A stretch of DNA of 34,688 nucleotides from Desulfobacterales bacterium (lineage in GTDB: Bacteria > Desulfobacterota > Desulfobacteria > Desulfobacterales > CAFBRK01): positions 1 to 34,688 of the forward strand of contig JAIPEL010000040.1 of the NCBI GenBank assembly GCA_021737185.1, in the 5' to 3' direction. The notes beneath the pieces were generated by a model. It worked only from the letters and a program-made list of their open reading frames with translations, was not told where the DNA came from and ran no database searches. Positions 31,541-34,688 of the stretch are shown piece after piece. How positions within the stretch are numbered: position 1 is the stretch's first letter; the number at the start of each line of letters is the position of its first letter. The translations under genes and the position numbers were made by a program.

Positions 31541-31590
31541 TAAAATCGCTGCAGTCAAATCGAATTTGCGATTTGATTACAGCGATTTTA
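31541..31590 (-). terminator. Stop-codon-containing hairpin at the 3' end of the O-methyltransferase gene
   Basis: Outer 11-bp stem TAAAATCGCTG/CAGCGATTTTA (31541-31551, 31580-31590) and inner 8-bp stem TCAAATCG/CGATTTGA, with an internal loop holding the TAA stop (31579-31577). No U-run follows. Confidence 0.6.
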
Positions 31591-32194
31591 CGGCCAGACA
31601 GATGCCGTCCCGCTCCGGGGAGTGGCCTGGCATGAATGCATACAGGGGCACGGCCTGCCACGCCTCATCTGCCAGGATTGCACGGTTGAATAGATCGGCA
31701 TCGGCAAAGGCAATATTGTCCGCCGCCAGCAGCCCTCCGGGGCGAAGCAGCCGCCGGCAGTCTTCCAAGGCCGGGGCGTAGTCCTTTTTTTCGATGTCCA
31801 GAAAAATCATGTCAAAAGGGCCGGCCAGATCCTTTGCGATCGTCAACGCGTCTCCCGTATGGATTTCGACCCGGTCTCCGACCCCGGCAAGGTCGCAGTT
31901 TCGCCTTGCCCGATCTGCCATGGCCGGGTTCTTTTCCAGGGTGACGATTCGGGCATCGTCGGCTCGGCACCCCCGGGCCATCCAGATCGCCGAATAGCCG
32001 GTGGCGGTCCCGAACTCCAAAATTCGTCTTGCCCCGGCAAAGCGGGCGAGAACAAACATCAGCGCGCCGATCACCGGACCGATGATCGGGATCCCCTCGT
32101 TTTGGGCTTCTTCTTCGAGCCTCTTCAGGACCGGATCGCGCTCGGCGATCAGTGTGCGAAAGTAACTTTCCGGCTCGCTGATCATCTTCGACAT
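31577..32194 (-). CDS. SAM-dependent O-methyltransferase (family 3)
   Basis: 205 residues from ATG 32194 (GAGG seven nt upstream; GTG 32200 is alternative). RILEFGTATGYSAIWMARG is the SAM-binding motif I, DARIVTLEKNPAMADRAR is motif II, and DMIFLDIEKKDYAPALEDCRRLLRPGGLLAADNIAF contains the metal-binding Asp/Asn residues of catechol/caffeoyl-CoA-type O-methyltransferases. The acceptor is unknown. In an aromatic degrader a phenolic substrate is imaginable, but the gene is isolated and its orientation opposes the acyl-CoA dehydrogenase gene, 258 nt away. Confidence 0.85.
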   Translation of the reverse strand: MSKMISEPESYFRTLIAERDPVLKRLEEEAQNEGIPIIGPVIGALMFVLARFAGARRILEFGTATGYSAIWMARGCRADDARIVTLEKNPAMADRARRNCDLAGVGDRVEIHTGDALTIAKDLAGPFDMIFLDIEKKDYAPALEDCRRLLRPGGLLAADNIAFADADLFNRAILADEAWQAVPLYAFMPGHSPERDGICLAVKSL

Positions 32195-32452
32195 CGGCAC
32201 ACCTCGGAACTTCGACAGCGTGGTTGGTTAAAATCAGAAGCTTTCCGTTTGCAAACCTACGGCGGTGCAAAACGCTGGGATGCTGGAAAATAGAATCTCC
32301 GGCATATCGTGTCAACACGGATACTTCGGGTGGAACCGCCCGCTGATCCGGGCAGGTGCGCCAGTGGCAGCTCGACTTTACAGAATCCCGCTTCCATGCC
32401 ATATAACAGTGGGTGTTTTTCTACCGTTTCTTTTATCCGGCGGAGGTATGTC

Positions 32453-33781
32453 ATGCTCGACTTCAACCTGACAGAGGAACAGCGAGATCTTCAAAAAAAG
32501 GCCCGGGAGTTTGCCGTCAGGGAGATACTTCCCCTGGCATGGTACTTCGACGAGCAGGACCAAACCCCGCTTCGCATCCTCAAGCGCGCCTGGGAGGCGG
32601 GCTTTACCAACAGCGACATTCCGAAACAATACGGCGGCAAGGGCCTCGGCCTGCTAGAAAGCGCCATTTTGACCGAAGAATTCGCCGCTGCCTGCCCCGG
32701 CCTGGCCACCTCGATTTTCGACAACTCCCTGGGCATGGAACCGTTGGTTTTGTCTGACAACGAGCCGCTCAAGGAAAAGTACCTGCCCCGACTTATCGAG
32801 GAGTTCAAACTGATCTGCTTTGCCACCTCCGAGCCCACCACGGGATCGGACGTATCGGGCATCCGCTGTCTGGCCGAACCCGACGGAGAGGATTTCATTT
32901 TAAACGGTACAAAGTACTGGATCACCAACGGCGGGCTGGCGGACTACATGACGATTTTTGCCTCCACCGACCCCAAGTCGCAGCACAAGGGTATCGGTGC
33001 ATTTCTCGTGGAGCGTAATTGGGAGGGGGTGACCGTGGGCCGGCCCATCCCGAAAATGGGCCAGCGCTGCTCCAATACCGTGGGGATCAACTTCAAAAAC
33101 GTCCGGGTACCGAAGGAAAACGTCATCGCCCCGCCCGGTGAGGGATTCATCCTGGCCATGAAGACCTTTTCCCGGACCCGGCCGATCATCGGGGCCTTTG
33201 CCACCGGAGCGGCCCGTTCGGCCATGGAGTATGCCATCGACTACGCCAAAAAAAGACGGACCTTCGGCGCCGCCATCTCCGGCTACCAGGGCATCCAATT
33301 CAAACTGGCCGAAATGTACCAGAAAGTGGAAACCTCCCGGCTGCTGACCTGGAAAGGGGCCTGGGAGGCGGACCAGGGAATGGACCCGACCGTGACCGCG
33401 TCTGTGGCCAAGTTCTACGCCAGCGAAGCGGCTCTGGAAGTCGTCAACGATGCGCTGCAGATCTTCGCCGGCTACGGGTACACCAAGATGTTTCCCATCG
33501 AAAAGCTCCTGCGCGATGTACGCCTTCTCGGAATTTACGAAGGAACCAGCGAGATCCAGCGGATGATCGTGGCAGGCCACCTGCTCAACGGCTATCAGGC
33601 CGCCATGCCGGCGTTGGAGGACCTGCCCCTTCACCGGGAGAAGGATCCCGAGGATCTCGACGAAGGGACCGGCGTGTGGCGGTGCCGGATGTGCGGCTAC
33701 GTCCATTATGGGGACGAACCGCCGGAGGAATGTCCCTATTGCTTCTTTCCGAAGTCGACCTTCAAAAAGATGGGAGCATGA
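32453..33781 (+). CDS. Acyl-CoA dehydrogenase with C-terminal rubredoxin-like domain
   Basis: 442 residues from ATG 32453 (GGAGG seven nt upstream; the open frame starts at 32309 without support). Residues 1-380 form a complete FAD acyl-CoA dehydrogenase: LTEEQRDLQKKAREFA, the CFATSEPTTGSD flavin/substrate motif, RRTFGAAISGYQGIQFKLAEM, and catalytic Glu in YEGTSEIQRMIV. After a linker a rubredoxin-like metal site follows, C-x2-C-x12-C-x2-C (WRCRMCG...CPYC, about 408-430), of the rubrerythrin type, ending FPKSTFKKM. The fused domain may receive electrons from FAD instead of ETF, or merely stabilise the oligomer. Substrate is unknown: glutaryl-CoA, pimelyl-CoA or cyclic carbonyl-CoA are options suggested by the neighbourhood. 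Confidence 0.85.
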   Translation: MLDFNLTEEQRDLQKKAREFAVREILPLAWYFDEQDQTPLRILKRAWEAGFTNSDIPKQYGGKGLGLLESAILTEEFAAACPGLATSIFDNSLGMEPLVLSDNEPLKEKYLPRLIEEFKLICFATSEPTTGSDVSGIRCLAEPDGEDFILNGTKYWITNGGLADYMTIFASTDPKSQHKGIGAFLVERNWEGVTVGRPIPKMGQRCSNTVGINFKNVRVPKENVIAPPGEGFILAMKTFSRTRPIIGAFATGAARSAMEYAIDYAKKRRTFGAAISGYQGIQFKLAEMYQKVETSRLLTWKGAWEADQGMDPTVTASVAKFYASEAALEVVNDALQIFAGYGYTKMFPIEKLLRDVRLLGIYEGTSEIQRMIVAGHLLNGYQAAMPALEDLPLHREKDPEDLDEGTGVWRCRMCGYVHYGDEPPEECPYCFFPKSTFKKMGA

Positions 33782-33850
33782 TACAGCGCACCGAACCGGT
33801 GCCGCCTTGTTTGGTGTAAAAGAGCTCTCCAACTAATTTTAAGGATCGCC

Positions 33851-34561
33851 ATGCTTCCGGCAACCCTCGTGTTTTCGTCGGCCGGTTCTCTGGCTGTTTC
33901 GATCGTCGCTTTGCTCTTCGGGGTGATGCAAATGAGCCTCGCCCTGAAGCGAAGCGAATTTTCCTGGAACAGATGGGGAGCGGCGGTATCGGGCAGCACG
34001 GCCCTGTATGCCTTCGCCGTTTTTATCCAGTATAACGCACCGCCAGGTGCTTTGAACCTGTTCTCGGAAAAGGTTCAATTTACATCATTTTTGATGTTGA
34101 TACACTCCATCTTCGGTTTTACATTCTCCTTCCTCTCCCGTCCCGCAATGCGTTATCACCGCTTCGCTCTTCCGGTTCATCTTCTTCTGCTGGTCTTGGT
34201 CTGGATGCCGGGTGTGGTGCTCAAAGACGAATTCGTATATCGCCCTTTTTTGCTTCTCGCCAGGCCGTATGTAGAACCCCGTCTGGGTCCGCTCGGGCTT
34301 TTGTTTCTGATCTACGTAGTGGGGGCGGGCATCTATGCGCTTTTCTACTGGATCCGTCGCCAGAAAGAAATCGGCCCCGCCCGCCACGTCTTCGTCTCGG
34401 TCCTGTCTTTTTGGACCGTTCTGGCGGTCCACGATGCCGCATGCACCTTCGGCCTCCAGTCTGCTCAATTTTTGATGGAATACGGGTTTTTCGGATTCTC
34501 CGGCGCCCTCCTGTACGCAACGGTTCAGAAATACATCGATCTGTATGATCTAGTGTACTGA
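33851..34561 (+). pseudogene. 7TM sensor domain, probably a truncated histidine kinase or receptor
   Basis: 236 residues from ATG 33851 (AAGGA six nt upstream). About seven hydrophobic segments are visible (for example LAVSIVALLFGVMQMSLAL, FLMLIHSIFGFTFSFL, LPVHLLLLVLVWMPGVVL, LLFLIYVVGAGIYALFYWI, VFVSVLSFWTVLAVHDA). This is the layout of the N-terminal 7TM region found before histidine-kinase or GGDEF domains. The frame stops at YIDLYDLVY-TGA, just where a signalling domain should continue and where IS630-like sequence begins. I infer truncation by insertion. A free-standing 7TM protein cannot be excluded. Confidence 0.65.
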
Positions 34562-34688
34562 GTCGTTAAAACGTGCTATATGTGGCCAACCAACTAATTT
34601 TGCCAAGGAGGCCACATGCGCACCGGACGTCCCAAACAAGAGTTAACGTTAAACGAGGCTGAGCATAGAGAACTTGAGCGTCTTTCGC
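34556..34688 (+). mobile_element. IS630-type insertion sequence, left end (runs off the window)
   Basis: Begins at or just after a TA (GTGTAC, 34554-34559), the target preference of the IS630/Tc1 group, and carries a transposase start 60 nt inside. TGTGGCC (34581-34587) and GGCCACA (34610-34616) can pair over the ribosome site and start codon of the transposase. The right end is outside the window, so target duplication cannot be seen. Confidence 0.6.
34616..34688 (+). CDS. IS630-family transposase, N-terminal fragment
   Basis: First 24 residues only: MRTGRPKQELTLNEAEHREL, then ERLS. GRPK followed by LTxxEREEL-like sequence is the usual start of the IS630 helix-turn-helix domain. ATG 34616 follows AAGGAGG. 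The rest lies beyond the window. Confidence 0.7.
   Translation, partial: MRTGRPKQELTLNEAEHRELERLS

Larger units (their letters stand above)
31064..31576. other. Gene-free stretch of about 510 nt, mostly repeats
   Basis: Between the O-methyltransferase (ending at 31577) and the YdfG-like SDR start. It contains the MITE-like element 31230-31381, a CGCCGC-GGCCA-GCGGCG stem just after it, and the paired hairpins at 31518-31590. I found no open frame with coding features. Confidence 0.5.

Overview
The window reads as part of the chromosome of a strictly anaerobic, aromatic-degrading bacterium, most likely a sulfate reducer of the Desulfobacterota (Desulfosarcina/Desulfococcus-like). The main reasons are a class II (ATP-independent, tungsten-type) benzoyl-CoA reductase set, a selenocysteine codon in its HdrA-like subunit, ferredoxin-linked enzymes, and many short palindromic and tandem intergenic repeats. 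The taxon is inferred from gene content only; there is no rRNA or tRNA here.

Layout. (1) 144-7165, minus strand: bamB, bamC, bamD and bamE, encoding the catalytic core and electron-transfer arm of dearomatising benzoyl-CoA reductase. bamE is interrupted by an in-frame UGA that I read as selenocysteine. bamF-I are not in the window. (2) 7358-9823, minus: three GNAT acetyltransferases separated by palindromes and a long heptamer repeat tract. (3) 9981-12519, minus: bamQ (6-hydroxycyclohex-1-ene-carbonyl-CoA dehydrogenase) followed by bamA (ring hydrolase), ending in a clear intrinsic terminator. (4) 12988-19507, plus: SDR dehydrogenase, SCP-x-like thiolase with its DUF35 partner, bamR (dienoyl-CoA hydratase), a hydroxyacyl-CoA dehydrogenase/enoyl-CoA hydratase fusion and an isochorismatase-family hydrolase. 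(5) 19766-23856, plus: iorA, iorB and a phenylacetate-CoA ligase. (6) 24087-28147, plus: two histidine kinases and a receiver-only response regulator. (7) 28556-30055: two back-to-back toxin-antitoxin modules (BrnT/BrnA and MazE/MazF). (8) 30305-34688: SDR, O-methyltransferase, an acyl-CoA dehydrogenase with a C-terminal rubredoxin-like domain, and a 7TM sensor apparently cut off by an IS630-type element that runs off the end.

How it fits together. BamB-E reduce benzoyl-CoA to the dienoyl-CoA; BamR hydrates it, BamQ oxidises it and BamA opens the ring. The SDR, thiolase/DUF35, fusion protein and perhaps the acyl-CoA dehydrogenase can carry the resulting C7 dicarboxyl-CoA through beta-oxidation. 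IorAB and the ligase supply aryl-acetyl-CoA and reduced ferredoxin. Five promoters (in front of bamB, the first GNAT gene, bamQ, the SDR and iorA) share a previously unnamed operator: TGTAGCT-like heptamers repeated at exactly 11-bp steps next to a TTGAC -35 box. This ties the dispersed operons into one apparent regulon. Its regulator is not evident in the window.

The intergenic DNA is unusually structured: 8-nt TTGATTGG arrays in inverted pairs inside operons, 7-nt TGAACCY tracts, MITE-like TCGTAAAAAG elements, 19-nt TTTCGCG palindromes, and hairpins that incorporate the stop codon of the preceding gene.
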